In this document: positions 35,772 through 48,714 of the stretch, piece by piece
Layout of the letters: each line of letters begins with the position of its first letter
How positions within the stretch are numbered: the first letter of the stretch is position 1
From: Gnomoniopsis sp. IMI 355080
Taxonomy: Eukaryota; Ascomycota; Sordariomycetes; Diaporthales; Gnomoniaceae
Length of the DNA: 64,000 nucleotides
Assembly: GCA_027946555.1 (NCBI GenBank)
Contig: JAPEVC010000149.1
Location: 26,053 to 90,052 of the forward strand
Reading direction: 5' to 3'
The notes under the pieces: model-generated
The model's database searches: none
The model's input: only the letters and a program-made list of their open reading frames with translations
Told to the model about the DNA's origin: nothing
Position numbers and translations under genes: made by a program

Positions 35772-37133
35772 ATGTTCGTCCCGAGAAAGACCAGCCTGCT
35801 GCAGACGCCAAGAGGACGACGTTCAATACCGCGTCCCTTCGCTTATACACAGTCAATGTGCATGGCATCGCGAAACAGGCCACAGTGGCTAGGAAAGATT
35901 CTCAATGACTCGCACCCGCCACCCAGAGCTTACGCATGGACTTTGGACAACCTCAATCTGGAGGGACAATCGAGGCCGGCTCAGTTCCAACAAACTTCTG
36001 ACCAGCGCGATCTTCGGCACCGCGTATACGTTCTTGGACTAGGCAACCTTGGTCGGCTGTATGCAACATGTCTATCACAACTTTCCAACCCTCCGCCTAT
36101 TACTCTCATCGTACACCGACGTAGTCTCCTGGAGCATTGGGCCTCTCAGCCAGGGATAGAGATGACTCGCTACGGCCATCTTGAGCGGCTCTCCAACTTT
36201 AACATAGAGTGGTGGACTGACGAGAAGCCTACAGTCGGGCCGGTCCAAGAAGTCGCCCAGGGAGGCCAGATACGAAACCTCATTGTCGCCACCAAAGCCC
36301 CAGACGCAATATCGGAGGTCGACAGACTACGCCGATATCTAGACTGCTCGTCCACCGTGGCCTTTGTCCAAAACGGAATGAACAGACTTTGGCCTCCACA
36401 CGGAGCCCACTATAGCGCGCACAGGTACCCAGCCGGTAACCATCCAAACTACCTCCATGGGGTGACAATGCACGGTGTTTTCTCAGAGGGCCCTTTCAAG
36501 AGTGTCCATGCCGCTCCGGCCGATGTAGTCATCGGCCCTGTGCTCTCAAATGAGAAGCACGCCGACGCTGCTAAATATCTCACCAAACTCATTACGACAG
36601 CACCGCATCTTGCAGGGCGAGCAGTTCCGGCAACTGAGCTCTGGATCATACAGCTGGAAAAATTGGTAATCAACATGATAATCAATCCTCTCACAGCGAT
36701 TCTCCGCGTCAGAAATGGCGAGTTGTTTGTTGACCAAGACGGCGAGATTGTGGGACTTATGGACCAGTTGCTCAAGGAAACGAGTGATGTGTTCAATGCA
36801 CTGCTACAGCATGAGAGCACCAGAGAGATCCTGAAGGACAGCAACATACCTATGGGCGTTCTAATTCGGCGACTTGCCGCACCGACTTTGAGGGATATGC
36901 TATGGCGAATTGGTGAAAAGGTCAAATTCAACAAGAGCTCCATGTTTCAAGATGTCGAAGCTGGAAAACAGACCGAGATCAGAGAATTCAACGGCTGGCT
37001 CGTCGAAACAGCCGAGCTGTTGGACCAAGGCCTAGATGTGAGCACCCACAAACTTTTGATCGAGCTCGTCGAGCGAGGAATGAGGCTGGACAAGGCTGAA
37101 CTCGGCTGCTATTTGTCGCGCACCCGGCCTTGA
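35772..37133 (+). CDS. 2-dehydropantoate 2-reductase (ketopantoate reductase, ApbA/PanE family)
   Basis: A single exon of 453 residues starting at GACCATGTTC. The first 80 residues are Arg/Ser/Pro-rich and look like a mitochondrial presequence or an unstructured extension. The NADP-binding Rossmann fold begins RVYVLGLGNLGRLYAT (GLGNLG at 89-94). Family landmarks follow: IVATKAPDA (K175), FVQNGM (200-203), the catalytic-type Lys in EKLVINMIINPLTAI (K298) and the C-terminal SSMFQDVEAGKQTEIREFNG segment (389-408). The enzyme reduces ketopantoate to pantoate in pantothenate/CoA synthesis. The fungal family has several paralogs, and this longer form may act on another 2-keto acid. Confidence 0.88.
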   Translation: MFVPRKTSLLQTPRGRRSIPRPFAYTQSMCMASRNRPQWLGKILNDSHPPPRAYAWTLDNLNLEGQSRPAQFQQTSDQRDLRHRVYVLGLGNLGRLYATCLSQLSNPPPITLIVHRRSLLEHWASQPGIEMTRYGHLERLSNFNIEWWTDEKPTVGPVQEVAQGGQIRNLIVATKAPDAISEVDRLRRYLDCSSTVAFVQNGMNRLWPPHGAHYSAHRYPAGNHPNYLHGVTMHGVFSEGPFKSVHAAPADVVIGPVLSNEKHADAAKYLTKLITTAPHLAGRAVPATELWIIQLEKLVINMIINPLTAILRVRNGELFVDQDGEIVGLMDQLLKETSDVFNALLQHESTREILKDSNIPMGVLIRRLAAPTLRDMLWRIGEKVKFNKSSMFQDVEAGKQTEIREFNGWLVETAELLDQGLDVSTHKLLIELVERGMRLDKAELGCYLSRTRP

Positions 37134-37366
37134 TTCATACAGCCGCATTGATCAAGGCTTGCCAAGGGCTCGGTGGGTCTTTACACAGTGACGTTGGCTT
37201 CAAGGATGAGCCCGAGCGCAAGGATTCATCGCACCACTCACTGTTCGTGAAATTGAAGATACTACCTGGGTATGTTACTATGGTAAGGGTCGACTCTCAA
37301 TCAGCCCAGAAGAGCAGTAGGGGAATAGCACCAACATAAGCAGACGAATCCTTAGCTCGTAGCCTG

Positions 37367-37746
37367 ATGGCAGGTGTATACTTCAGGACCAAGAAACCAT
37401 GCCGGTCGCCAGCGTCCAGCAACTCGCCCACCGAATCCAGCTCACCTGTTAGCTACACCGCCCTTCTTCAGGATTGTCCAGAGTGCATTTATCCAGCCAT
37501 CTCGAACGCCACAGTCCCATTCATGTGCCAATACCAGCAGGTTCTCGTCTGCGTCTCTGTCGTCGACATGTACGTACAGTACTGCAACCAACGTTTCACA
37601 GCATCCTGGTATGTATAAGTGGGTGCGGTGTACCACCCCACAAAGCTATAAGTCATCCCATTATATCCGTATATCTAACGTCTTATTGCAGCACGCAAGC
37701 ATCACTTTTTAACGGAGTACACTTCTGGAGCTCTCTAGCCAACTAG
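37367..37746 (+). CDS. Weak candidate: small cysteine-containing protein, two exons
   Basis: An ATG at 37367 opens a frame containing LQDCPECIYPAISNATVPF and a segment MYVQYCNQRFTASW. A plausible intron (GTATGT at about 37613 to TTATTGCAG at about 37691) joins in frame to a short exon ending TQASLFNGVHFWSSLAN and a TAG at 37744-37746. The product would be about 100 residues with five or six cysteines and no clear signal peptide. I do not recognise a family. It could be chance or the relic of a larger gene. Confidence 0.2.
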
Positions 37747-39825
37747 GATCACTGAAGCTCCTAGTCCGCAGAGGATTGTTGCAAGCATCGTGGCCCCACA
37801 GGTAATTGCACAACAACACCTGGAAGTCCGGTTGGCTGTTCATCGGGGCGACGAGACCGAGCAAGCTCGCATCAAGCATAAACCAAGACCAGGGACGTAC
37901 TATGTATTTCCCCGAGAGGTCCGCTGAATGAGGCAAAACACGGACTGGGGTTGGCTTGTGCCGTTGATGCTACCAGTGAGCTGTTCACACTCTCTGGCCT
38001 CACCCGGGTCTTGGTTCCGAAAACGTCAGCCTCTTCCCGCGACTTTGACGCTTGAAGCAAAGAGACTTGGGTTTTTGGCGAAGTCTGAAATCAATACGAT
38101 CAAGGCAACTACGGGCTGATAACTTTGAATGGTGACGCGTTTGTCTGTATTCGACGCGACGTAAAATTTGCGCACGAGCTACAGATCGCACCAGCCGAAT
38201 GAGGCGAGTTCAGTGCAGAAGAAATCCAGCCATACACTCAGACAAAATGTCACAATACTCATGCAAATTTCTGGCCAAAATACTTGCGGGTTTAGGCTTG
38301 AGTTCGAGGACGTGAGAGTCTTGGCAGAGGTGGCGTTGAGGCCCAAGCTATGCTACCGCAAGCTCGATGTACCCCGAGCCATGGCGGTACCAGCCTGGTA
38401 CAAAGCGAGGGCCCTGGCAATGCTCTTCAGCAAAACAGCTATTACTTACTGTAGTGACGCAGGATGCAGGTAGCTCACCGGCCAGGCTTGTATTTCCCGA
38501 TTGGTCACCGTGGGGGCTAGCGAGCACAGGGTCGTAGCGACCCGTCTCGCTTCAGCACGCCCGGGCAGATTGCAAAAAGAAAGCTCCTGGCCTCCACCGG
38601 CCGATTCGGAGATATGACACTTGGAAGAATCGCTTGTCGACAGTGTACTATGTAATAAGAGCTTTTCAAATTGGTGGGCTGGTATCCGCACTTCCTGAGC
38701 ATGTTGAATGCGGTCGGGCGCAGGGGGAGGACAGAGCTCATGGGGACGTGAGAGTTTGCCGCCACATCTGCCGACGCCCAGGAAATTCACCTATTCCGCG
38801 GGGAATCAATTCACACCACCTGCAGGAGGAGTCACGCATCTCGACCTGTCTGCCCGGGCTCGGGCACGAGGAGAGCACCTGCAGAATTTACAGAGTCGTT
38901 TCACAACCCATGTAACCAGTCGCTGTGGCTCTATGGCAGCCAACAAAGATGGAGGTTCGCGTATGCTTCGAGCTGTCGAGCTGGCGGGCTGTCTACCATC
39001 GCGAGCCGGCTAGCTGCTCATCAAGGCTCTGCTGCTACTCCATCCCCAAGACGGGATGGTCATGCCTTCAGGAAGACTGACCTATCTAGCGAGTTGCGTT
39101 CATGACTCCAAGTGGCCTGTGGGCATGAGGTGACAAGCTTCCAAGAAAACCTTACCCGAATGATCGAATCTGCAGCAACCTACCGGCCCTACCTGCCTCT
39201 TCCCCCTCCATCTGCAGTGATGATCATGCAGCTTGATATCCCTGCCGATCTGCACGCAGCTTTCTGTACCATGTACTTCGTAGCTCTCCGCTGCAAGCAT
39301 GGAGTTCATGCTTGGCTCAAGGTAAGTCACGGACGAGTGACGACGCCCCACTGCAGACTGAACCGAGCGCTGACCGGGCAGATCGGCGGCGTGGTGATGG
39401 ATGGGAAAGGATGGCATATGCGGAGCAGAGGGAGAGCGGAAGTCAATGGCTACCTCGTACCTAATCTAGGTGGGTACCATAGTAACTGGTCAGATTAGTG
39501 GATTCAACACTTAGTCATATTCAAGTCACCCATACTAACGGCACCTTACAAGCAACATCTAGGTACATATGGGCATGCTGGACTTTTGACTGAGTAATTC
39601 GCGCTACCTACTGCGTAGTAGTACGTGTAAGCAGTTGCCTCCTCTACCAGCGGGCGCCGCCAGCGCTCTGCTCAGTCCCTTGAGACTCCCCGGGTCCTGC
39701 AGTCCGGCACCGGAGGCAAACGGTGTCTTGGAGGACATCTGTGGTACTGTGTAAGGCAACTGACCCCGCGGCTGTCCTCCCCACGGCAACCTGAGCCGCG
39801 ATGGTACGATCACTTCTCACACATA

Positions 39826-39847
39826 TACACACACACACACACACACA
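39826..39847. repeat. (AC)n microsatellite
   Basis: An uninterrupted AC dinucleotide tract of about 22 nt. Confidence 0.9.
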
Positions 39848-41613
39848 TCATGGAATACATACACACGTGCATTCTCATCGGGGGCGGGTCTAGACCACTT
39901 GCTAGCCAGGCTGATGTGTTTCATGTGGAAGCTATCCAGCTGCCAGCTCTGTCAGCTAGAATCCTGAACAACTAGCCTCTGCCCAGCCAGCTAGCTCGCA
40001 TAGGACAATCGGTACGGTGCTACCTCGACGTTCCCTTGCTGCAAGGCTGATGGATAGACGCGCCACTTCGAGAGCTATTCACTTTAACTGCCGCACAGTA
40101 TGTCGCCCCCGGAGAGGTAACAACTGTTGCCACCGTCCGTACACGGTACCCCGCGACCCATAGCTGAGAGTCAAGTATCCATGCGGCGCCTGTGTCGGCG
40201 AGGTGGTTGGCCCATTCGATACCTGCAGCAGCGTATAACCCGGAAACTTTAGCGGGAACCCGGAGGAATTTGGACCAATACTACAGGTTCCGCCCCTTCA
40301 CTCGCTGCCGACCATATTAGGGAACAGTAAGATTAGAAATGCGCTTTTGGGAACTTCGCAAAAGCAATCTTGTCAGACCCCATCTGTCCATCAAGAAAGC
40401 TTCTACTACAGGATCGTCAGACACGAGCAGGTGGAAAGACAGGCCTCCCCGGAGTACCCACGTCGCCGGCTTCTCAGCCCATGTCTAGTCATTGCACTGC
40501 ATGGAGGAGTACTACGTAGCTTCCAAGATGCAAGATGTCAGATATCTTTGCACACAGCTGCAGTGTGCACAGCTCTCACACGCCTCATCGAATGATATGC
40601 ACACATTACGGGATTCACATCAGAAGAGCCGTGAGCCAAGTGATTTTGTCCCGGACCCACGATCTCGACATTCAAGTTCTCGGGAAAAATAAACCGTCAA
40701 CCACTTTTCGTGCCTCGACAACCAGGTACCACGATATACAAAAAAGCTATGAAAGCCGGATCGACGCAGCTATCTACCTGCTGCATAAGTACCAAACCGG
40801 AATCTTCCGCACCGTACAAAGCTGCATGTCTTGTGTGTCCCTGGCAGGCTTTTCTGCGCGTGCCTGACTTGCCCATTTTGAGGGATCAACCCGGTGTCCT
40901 CGGGGGACCGCTGCCGGGTCCTGTGGCTGAAAAGGGTTTGCCCGAAAAGCCCGAAGGTCACGAAAGGAACAAGCGAAAAAGGATTTTTAAAAAAAATAAA
41001 AAAATTGATGCTGCAGGGAAAAGAAACAAAATTCAAGAAAAAAAAGTAAAAGAAGGAGGCAGATTCAGGGGACCAAATTACACCATCCTGACAAACTGCA
41101 AGTGATTCTAGTGCTCGAGGAGTATGAGTGGCTGGGTGAGGTCAGAGGCCATCCACAAGCGGATGTCAGAGCTCCATCAGTACCAGACCGGAGTAAAAGC
41201 AGTTCCGCGCGGAAGAGAATGATACTCAGACTGACGCCTGTGCGTCAGGAGAAGAAATCCCCCTCCCCCCCCCGCCTCTCCCTTTGCCATCCCTCATCTC
41301 AACTTCGTCGGCACGTGGTGATATCACACCAGCAAAACAACCCTTTTATTGATCGCCGTTGCAAAGCCACAGTGGCAGAGTGGGACAGCCATATTGAGAA
41401 CTATCACGACGATCTTCTCCAGGCGGGCTCCCCTTCTCTCTCCCAAAATGGATCATTCCCACAGACTTGGGCCCGCGGCCGCCGTTCGGGCCACGGGACT
41501 GGTGGCAAGTCCCGAGTGCTCGGGGCGTGGGAAAATCTGGGGAAGGAACACAAAAAGACGCCATTCAGGCAAGCGAGGCGACGCCAGTTGCTGATCATCT
41601 CGCCTCGTCCCGT

Positions 41614-41650
41614 TACTACCACTACTCCCACTACTACTACTACTACTACA
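41614..41650. repeat. (CTA)n trinucleotide repeat
   Basis: CTA/CCA trinucleotides, about 12 units, partly imperfect. A similar array is at 48685-48714. Confidence 0.85.
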
Positions 41651-43675
41651 CTTACGCACACACTCCAGGGAGAGCGAGTGCCGGGTACGTACATATGATG
41701 AGTAACAGTACTAAGAAATGCATGTTGGCGCCGATCAGGCCAAGAATCAGGCAAAGTCCAACTCTAATTTTAACACCCCACTGAAAGCCAACCTAAACCA
41801 CGGACCGAGGCTTGGATTTGTTTGCTTATTGCTCCGTAGCAAGGTTGTCAACAATAGCCCATGTGGGAATTTATTAGTGCGCATCACTTTTTTGTATACG
41901 GAAATTTTTCCACACGAGATGATCGGCAGATGTGATCGTCGACCGTTGCTCGCGTCCCACTTTATTTTTAATTTTTTTTCTCGCGCCTACAATGGGCCTT
42001 GACGACATAGCCTTGCAACGTGCAGAGCCGCGCAGGACTCCATTTTTGCCATGATGATAATGGTCACCGACACAGAGAGAGAGAGAGATCTCAATGGTCC
42101 GTTTCCCGAACAGGAAGGTTGGTATGTAAAAAGGGTATGCTTCTCCAAAATTCGTATTCTTGATAGTGTTGCCACTTGCTTGCGCAATGGTTCTGCCTCT
42201 TCTCACGTACCCTGCACTGGAGTGTGCGGCCTTTGCCAGATGCCTCGTGCTGGGATATGGCTCCGGCTAATACACAGAATGGGAAAATTTGTGAATTACC
42301 GAATGTCCAGTTTATGTACGGATCGAAGAAGAAACAGTATGTATGTATGTCGGCAGCGACAGGATCAGTAAATATTTTTGGACAAAGAAGATCGAAGTGC
42401 CGGATGGTCCCAGTGCTGGTCTGTCTGTAAAAAGTGCCCCGGTCCTATCTTCCTGCAAGACGAAGTTGTTGCCCATCTCAGAACCCAGTGAAATGTGTAA
42501 ATCGTGTGTTTGTGCTTGTGCCTCTTTCCGTCTCTGTACGATTTTCCAGACGCCTTGCGGACATGTGCAAGAATTGTAGAATAATCCCAAAAAATCGAAT
42601 TACCGACTCTCTCTCCCTCCCACCTCCTCGGACCAACTCCCTCATATTATACCCCAACTCCCCCCTCCCTGCTTGATGTTGTTGATGTTCCCGCCATTGC
42701 AGACATTACTGGAGCCGAGTGTGAAGAGATGATAGTCAATCTGGCACCAGGCCCGAAATTCAGCCAACTATCGAGATCATTCCGCGTTGGTCGAAAGGCT
42801 TCACTGGCGGGACCCGTTATAAAAGGACATCTCGGATGAACGAGCATGGGGGTTGGATGTTCGTAAGATTGAGCCGTGATAATCGTATGCCAATTTGCTG
42901 ACCCTCTCCCATTTATAACAACCACCGGTGTCCTCCTAAAGAAATAACGCTCCTCCCGGTCTATAGTGGTGATAGAATAAAGAAAATCAAGCGTGACAAA
43001 GTAGATTGTCCTGGGCGACCAGGAAGGTGTGTAAAGGAGACTCGGCCAAGTTTCCAGACGGTCAGGGGTATCTCAAGCATTATTTCCATCTGGGCTTGCT
43101 CCTCCTCCGTAACTTGCAGTGTTTGGGCGTGGAGCAAAAAAAAAAAACAGGTGTAGTCGAAATAGTTCTCGTCAAATCCGGAAATAATTGCCGTATCTGG
43201 CTGTCGCGGCGCTCGATTCCACAAATTGATGGATCATTTCGAGCTATCGTGAATCGGAAATTAGTTTTGACGGACCAAAATGTAGATCTTGTCCAAATGA
43301 TGTGTTAGTTTCTCGTTTGGTAATCTTTCTTGTCAATTTTCCACTACCGAGTGACTGGAAAATCTGGAATTGATGGTGGAAGTAATGTTGCAGGCCTCAA
43401 CCGCTGCACTTTAGGCCGTTGGCGCCACCGACTCTTCATCACTGTTGTTGAAGCTGGGTCGTATAGACAGTGCCAGAAGACCCGACAGGCTGTGGCCGAT
43501 AGACAGAACTGGATGTCTCTCCGGATTGTTGTTGATAGACGGAATTCGATGCACCTCTGGGTTGTTGTTGTTGTTGGTAGACGCTGCTGCTTTGGGACTC
43601 GCCAGTGTGGGACTGTTGCGAGTAGACGTTGGTGCCCTCTCCAGGAGCTGATACTCCTGGAGAAGACGCTGATTG

Positions 43676-44853
43676 CTATAAGTTCTCGCCCATCTCGCCC
43701 ATTTCTCCCATCTCGCTGAGATCCCCAGAGAGCTGCGCGGCCCTCTCGCGGCATGCTGCAGGAGTGAAACCGGTTCCGACTTTGTTCGCTACGATGCGCC
43801 ACTTTTCGTTCTCGTAGTCTTGCAGTGCGGTGCGCAATTTTTGGTCCTAAACGGGTAGATTAACATCATCATACAGCAACGGAGACACAATTCAGGAAGG
43901 GAAGCAAGACTGACTGTCTCGTCGGTCCACTGCGTTGTCTTCGCCTTGAGTTTTGTACAGTATCGGACCTGCAAGGTTCCACTTGAACGACCAGGGAAAA
44001 AGTCGGCAATCTGCTTCCATGTGAGGCTCTTGTTTTCCTTCAGGTCGATCAATAGCTGATCGTCCTCTGGTGTGAATTTGAGCTTCGGTCCTCTGGGTCT
44101 TGGTGCTGGGGCAGGCATCCCCTCTTGCCCCACCACACTCGGGGCACCTCCTCCTCCGCCATCTTCCCGTCGCATCATTTTCGAGGGTGGCCCAGTATCT
44201 GGCAGACGGTGATGATGATGCGTTGGGTGTGCGCTGGCCGCAGCCTGGGCGTATGCTGCACCGAGCGGTGTCTGCTGCATGGAGTCGATGTCACTTTGCT
44301 CCAGATCCGGCATGCCATGCACTGAGAGGTCTAGGTCGTCCGGCCTTTGTCGCTTCACCGCAGAACTCGGCCCGGGTGCCATCGATGGATACAAAGGAGC
44401 CACCACAGAGTGCGGAGAAGGACCTGGGCCACCAAAATGCGAGGAACCCGGATGAGACAACCTGTGGCCTGGGTGTCCCATTTGGCTGGGGTCCATCAAC
44501 ACTGGTAACGAACGGTGCCCCGAATTATGGTGCTGTTGCTGTATATGCGTGTAATGGGATTCGGTAGGGCTTTCATGCAGAATGGACGGCCCCGTATGGT
44601 GGAGCGAGGCCCGAGGATGGTGCGAGCCATAACCGTGAGGCTGCTGGCTCTGATCGCCCTGATGCGAGTCCTGTGGTGAGTAGTCGACATTGTAGTCTCC
44701 TCCTAGTCGGTAGTTGCCCGCCAGCGTGTCTCCGGAGCATTGGTTCCGCCAGAGCGAACCGCTCTGGCCGGGAGCCGGAATCTGTATTGAAAGAATTGGT
44801 CTGGCTGGAGCCCCGTAGGGCTGACGGGTGATCGGGGAAAAAAGGGTTTCCAA
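43676..44853 (-). CDS. MYB/SANT DNA-binding protein (5' end unresolved)
   Basis: Exon 44853-43915 joins exon 43846-43676 in phase 0 (intron GTCAGT...TTTAG). They give at least 369 residues. The N-terminal 245 residues are Gly/His/Pro/Ser/Gln-rich (THIQQQHHN, HPTHHHHRLP). Two C-terminal MYB-like repeats follow. Repeat 1 is KLKFTPEDDQLLIDLKENKS...LTWKQIADFFPGRSSGTLQ (about 257-305). Repeat 2 is in the last exon, DQKLRTALQDYENEKWRIVA...GFTPAACRERAAQL. The protein ends in an EMGEMGEMGE repeat. No ATG is in frame between 44853 and a TAA at 44895-44893, so translation must start in an upstream exon I could not place, or at the internal Met at 44496. It is probably a nuclear regulator; related fungal MYB proteins act in development. 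Its very long flanks fit a highly regulated gene. Confidence 0.8.
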
Positions 44854-47800
44854 AGTCGCTGGCGCAAAGGACGCCTTGTTATTGACAGAACTTTACGCGA
44901 GCTATCGCGAATATGCGCCGTTGCTGGTAAGACAGCAACCGAGGACATGTGTCGGCGGAGTGGTGGTGGTGGTTGCGGCAGTCGCCAGCAGGTAGATTTG
45001 ATATATAGAGATATATATATATCGGTAGTTGATAAATATGGTCGGACTGAGGGTGATACTTCGGCGGTGATGACAAAGGCTTGCAATACCTCTCTCAAAC
45101 AGCTCGACTTCTCACAGCCAACATCCCTCCAATCACGCCGTCCAGAGTTGCCAGGTAGGTCTATGGTCTCGATGTGTCTGGCCAGGATTGAGCACGGAAC
45201 ACAATTAGGCTGGGGAGCCTTCGTAGGGACTACCTATGGTTTTTGTCGTCTGATATTCGGTGTCGTGGGGAAAGGTAAAAAAAAAAAAAAAAGTCTAGTA
45301 AGGTGTGGGAGCCGAGGGGAGGTACCTTCTTTATGGCTCTTTGCAAGTCAACTGGGAAGCTCCCGTGCGATCTGCCATGTGCGAGACAGGTACTGTTCCT
45401 GAGATGGTGCGGAGCTCGAGTTACCTCTGGCCCAGCAGGGACAGCATAATTTGGGGGATCTTATGCCATGGCCACTTCACTGGGTATAGAAACGACACCC
45501 CGGCCTCAAGTGAGTGATGCAACGGGGATAACTGTGGCTCCCTGTCCAAGGGCTCCAGATGATGGGCAGGGGCCCCCCAGCATATCCACAGACTCCGGAA
45601 CACAAGCACACTTTGCCAGAAAGAGTGGATGGTAGTATTCAAGCCGTCAGAGGTGTGGGAGAGACATCCGCATACTTCTTTCCGCTACCAACAAGTGGCA
45701 GCCAGCCAGCCCAGATCGAAGAGCTGAAACGAGTCAAATCATGCTGGGCGAGAGGGAGGCGGGCATGACCGGCCAAAAACCTCGACGCCGGGATGGGCAT
45801 CAAGACAGCGACAAGCCCTGCTTAGGGCACCTTTCCACGCGTTGTGTGAAGACCGGCAAAGACTCACGCAGGGGAGCAGGCAAGGCGAGCAAGGATATCT
45901 CACTTGCTGCTGTCCGCGTGAAGGGTGGAGGCGTCGTACGGGGAACAAGGCCGAGAGACCAGATGTACTCCAGGGTACAGGTGAGAACCCATGGTACTTT
46001 GCCAGACCGATGGCCAGTTGCTAGAAGGCGAGACGGGGTTCCTCCTACTGGAAACAGGGCAGAGGCGAACAGAGTCAGAGCTCCCGCCGCTTTGTGATGG
46101 GGATGGGGGGTATATGGGACTGGGGTGTCCTATAATTCAGATGTGAGAGCAGCGCGGTTCTCAAACGCCATAGGGCCAAGTACACCACAGGGTCATTGCA
46201 GCCATAGGATTAGTGACCCAGATTGCCGAGCGTAGAAATGCCAGGGAACTACTATGTAGACACTGGGTTGAAAAATGTGGCACCTGCCATTGAATCCATT
46301 GTTAGGCGCGCACAGTTAAGCCCTGTTGGCCCTGGTTCCCGGCAGACGACTTGACGGCTTTTCTGTGGAGATTTGTTAATACGCTGGCCACATGCCGTCT
46401 GAGCAGATGGCGCGCCCACAGCTTCCATACCGAGGAGCAAGGCCGAGAGAATGGTGGCAGCCCATGCGAATGCAATCTCCATGGCAAATGCATGTCATCA
46501 GCGCCGGGTGAGGCCGACGCGTGTGAGGATGATGAGAAAGGGGGCGCATCGTACAATACAGTAGGTGTGCGCGCGGGCGGAGTAGACCCGGAAACAATTG
46601 ATAAGCAGGATCACTCTGCGACCGGAGCTTCGAGCACGCGGCTGTTGGCGAGCTGGCAAGGCTAGGGTGATCCCGCAAATCTGAGCGTTGTTTCCACGAG
46701 CCCAAAACTGGGATGACATGATTGATGCCCAGACTTGGCTCGTCGGCCTGTCTTATCCACGCATCCCCCCCCCTTACTGCGAGGTACCGGACGGCAACGA
46801 TCATGACGGTGGCCTTTTCCTTGCTCAGGGATCGGTTGCGCAAGTGGGCTGCTCCCGATGCATCAGCCAAACACTCGGTAAACACATTGTTGGCCCCAGA
46901 AGTACTGCAGTACAGTGAGTGACGTGACAGTAGGAGGGGGTCGTCGATGAGGAGATGCAGGGACTTGTCCACACCCCTGCAGCGTCGGTGTCGCCAAAAT
47001 TGCACGATTCAATGCTGTCGGATTCGCAGCCGGTCAATTGATCCATCGTCTAGGTTCCTTGGTGGGACATGTCGACGTGGGGCGCCACTGCTACATGACG
47101 AAGAAGCATCTCGTCTGGTGTCAGGTTGTGCATGTTGCTGTTCGAATCGCAGATGCTGCTGATGTAACCAATCGATGAGGGCGGCGCAGGCTGAAGCCAA
47201 CGACAGAGACGGTCCATCCGAGAACTTCAGGGGATGCGCATGAAGGACCAGGCGTTTCACGGGAACTTGTAATAAATGGTGAATTATGCGACGGCCGGAC
47301 CGGGCCTAGCGAAGGGTGCTGTCGAGCTTCTAGAAGGTGCCGAAGGAGATTTTAAGAGGTTTTAGTGGCTGTGGCACCAACCGAGAACTATCTAGGATCA
47401 CAGAGCGTGTCACTCCTGGTCGTGCTATGTACAGTACTCTAGAGAGGTATTGAGTAGTACTGAGTAGTCACCCTGCAGTGCCCAAGCCCGTACCGGCCAG
47501 CTGGGTCGTGATCAGTCTTGCTACGGTGTGCAAATGAACTTGATCGAGTTGACCTCCGAGAATGAGCCGTGCAAACGACCCTCGAGGTTGCATTCGACTC
47601 CCTTGCCATGATCACGGGAGGAGATCGTCGCGGACCTCTGATTTGTGTATGATGGTCATGCCGGTAGTACTCACTGTGGAGACTGACGGGGAGATTCAAG
47701 CCCTGTGAGGCAATTTGTTACGAGAGGCGAAGGATGATGGGCAGTGCCTATGAGTAGGCATTTGTCTGGTCTGACATTCGTGTTGAATGGTGGTGGTTGA

Positions 47801-47991
47801 TGTGAGGCGTGGGAGCCAACAGGCGCGGTACTGTACCTGAGGATGCTGCTCGATACCCAATCGATCGGCTGTACCCGTGCTATTTTCTCCTACTCGTCTG
47901 CAACGACGCAATGCATGTTCAGGCCTGCCCATGATCGCTCATTGTTGCTTATCTCGGTCTGTCAAGATGGGGAGTTGTGCGGCTAATGGCG

Positions 47992-48021
47992 TGCAGGCAA
48001 GCAGGCAGGCAGGCAGGCAGG
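47992..48021. repeat. (GGCA)n tetranucleotide repeat
   Basis: About seven GCAG/GGCA units in a row, with one interruption (GGCAAGCAGG). Confidence 0.85.
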
Positions 48022-48684
48022 TTTCGCAAGGTACAGGTCAGGTATGGACAAGATCGTCGGCGCCGCTGTGGCGCGTTGGGTCGCTGCGTGTGCGTGGTGC
48101 GTGTGCAGCTCGTGTTGTGGCTTGTATGATGTAACCTTGCTGAATGCGACAAGATGCTTGGAGATAGTATCGGCCGGTGCCTGTGTCTGGCAGTCTGGTT
48201 GTGCTAATAGTAGCATCCGCGTGGCGAGCATGCTTTTTGCATGAGAGATCCGCGCGCCATGGCCCCGAATCTGGTCATTGGCCCGGACTCGAGGGCTTGC
48301 CTTTCCACTTTGTGAATATCGTATGGACATGACCGACGCTGCGGGCGAAAGATGACGGCAACACACCGTGCTAGAGACGACGATGCTGTGGTCGCGCAGG
48401 AAGATGCAATATAGGTCTGCCCGTTGGTGGAGTGAAGTCGGATCAATGGCAGACGTTCAAATTCGAGTACCTGAACAAGGTGGATTTGGACAATCATGGC
48501 GGACAAGGATCAGCCCCCAAAAATAGCCCTGCGATCTCCGAAAGGACCACCGTCTGTGCGCAGGAAGAACATCTCTTTTACCTACTATGGACTCTGAGTA
48601 CATAGTAATTCCTTCAGACCCCTGGTGGACCCAGGTGATGCGTGCCAGGCATTTTCCTCCGATTTCACATACATACTAGTATAC

Positions 48685-48714
48685 CACTACTACTACTACT
48701 ACTGCTACTACTAC
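48685..48714. repeat. (CTA)n trinucleotide repeat
   Basis: About ten CTA units with one CTG interruption. Confidence 0.85.

Larger units (their letters stand above)
37134..43675. other. Very long convergent intergenic region (6.5 kb)
   Basis: It lies between the 3' ends of the PanE-like and MYB genes, where only a few hundred bases would be expected. I find no firm gene. It contains a weak candidate two-exon frame (37367-37746), an (AC)n tract, an A-rich tract at 40981-41055 and a CTA/CCA repeat. GTACTACGTAG-type motifs occur at 39608 and 40509. Undetected ncRNA, a decayed element or lineage-specific small genes are possible. Confidence 0.45.

Noticed and set aside
41102..41698. Open frame of about 198 codons on the plus strand
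   Set aside because: The C-terminal part is just the translated CTA repeat and the rest lacks motifs.
46376..47005. Open frame of about 209 codons on the minus strand
   Set aside because: No recognisable domain, irregular composition, and no splice-linked neighbours; length is within chance for a 7.6-kb GC-rich gap.
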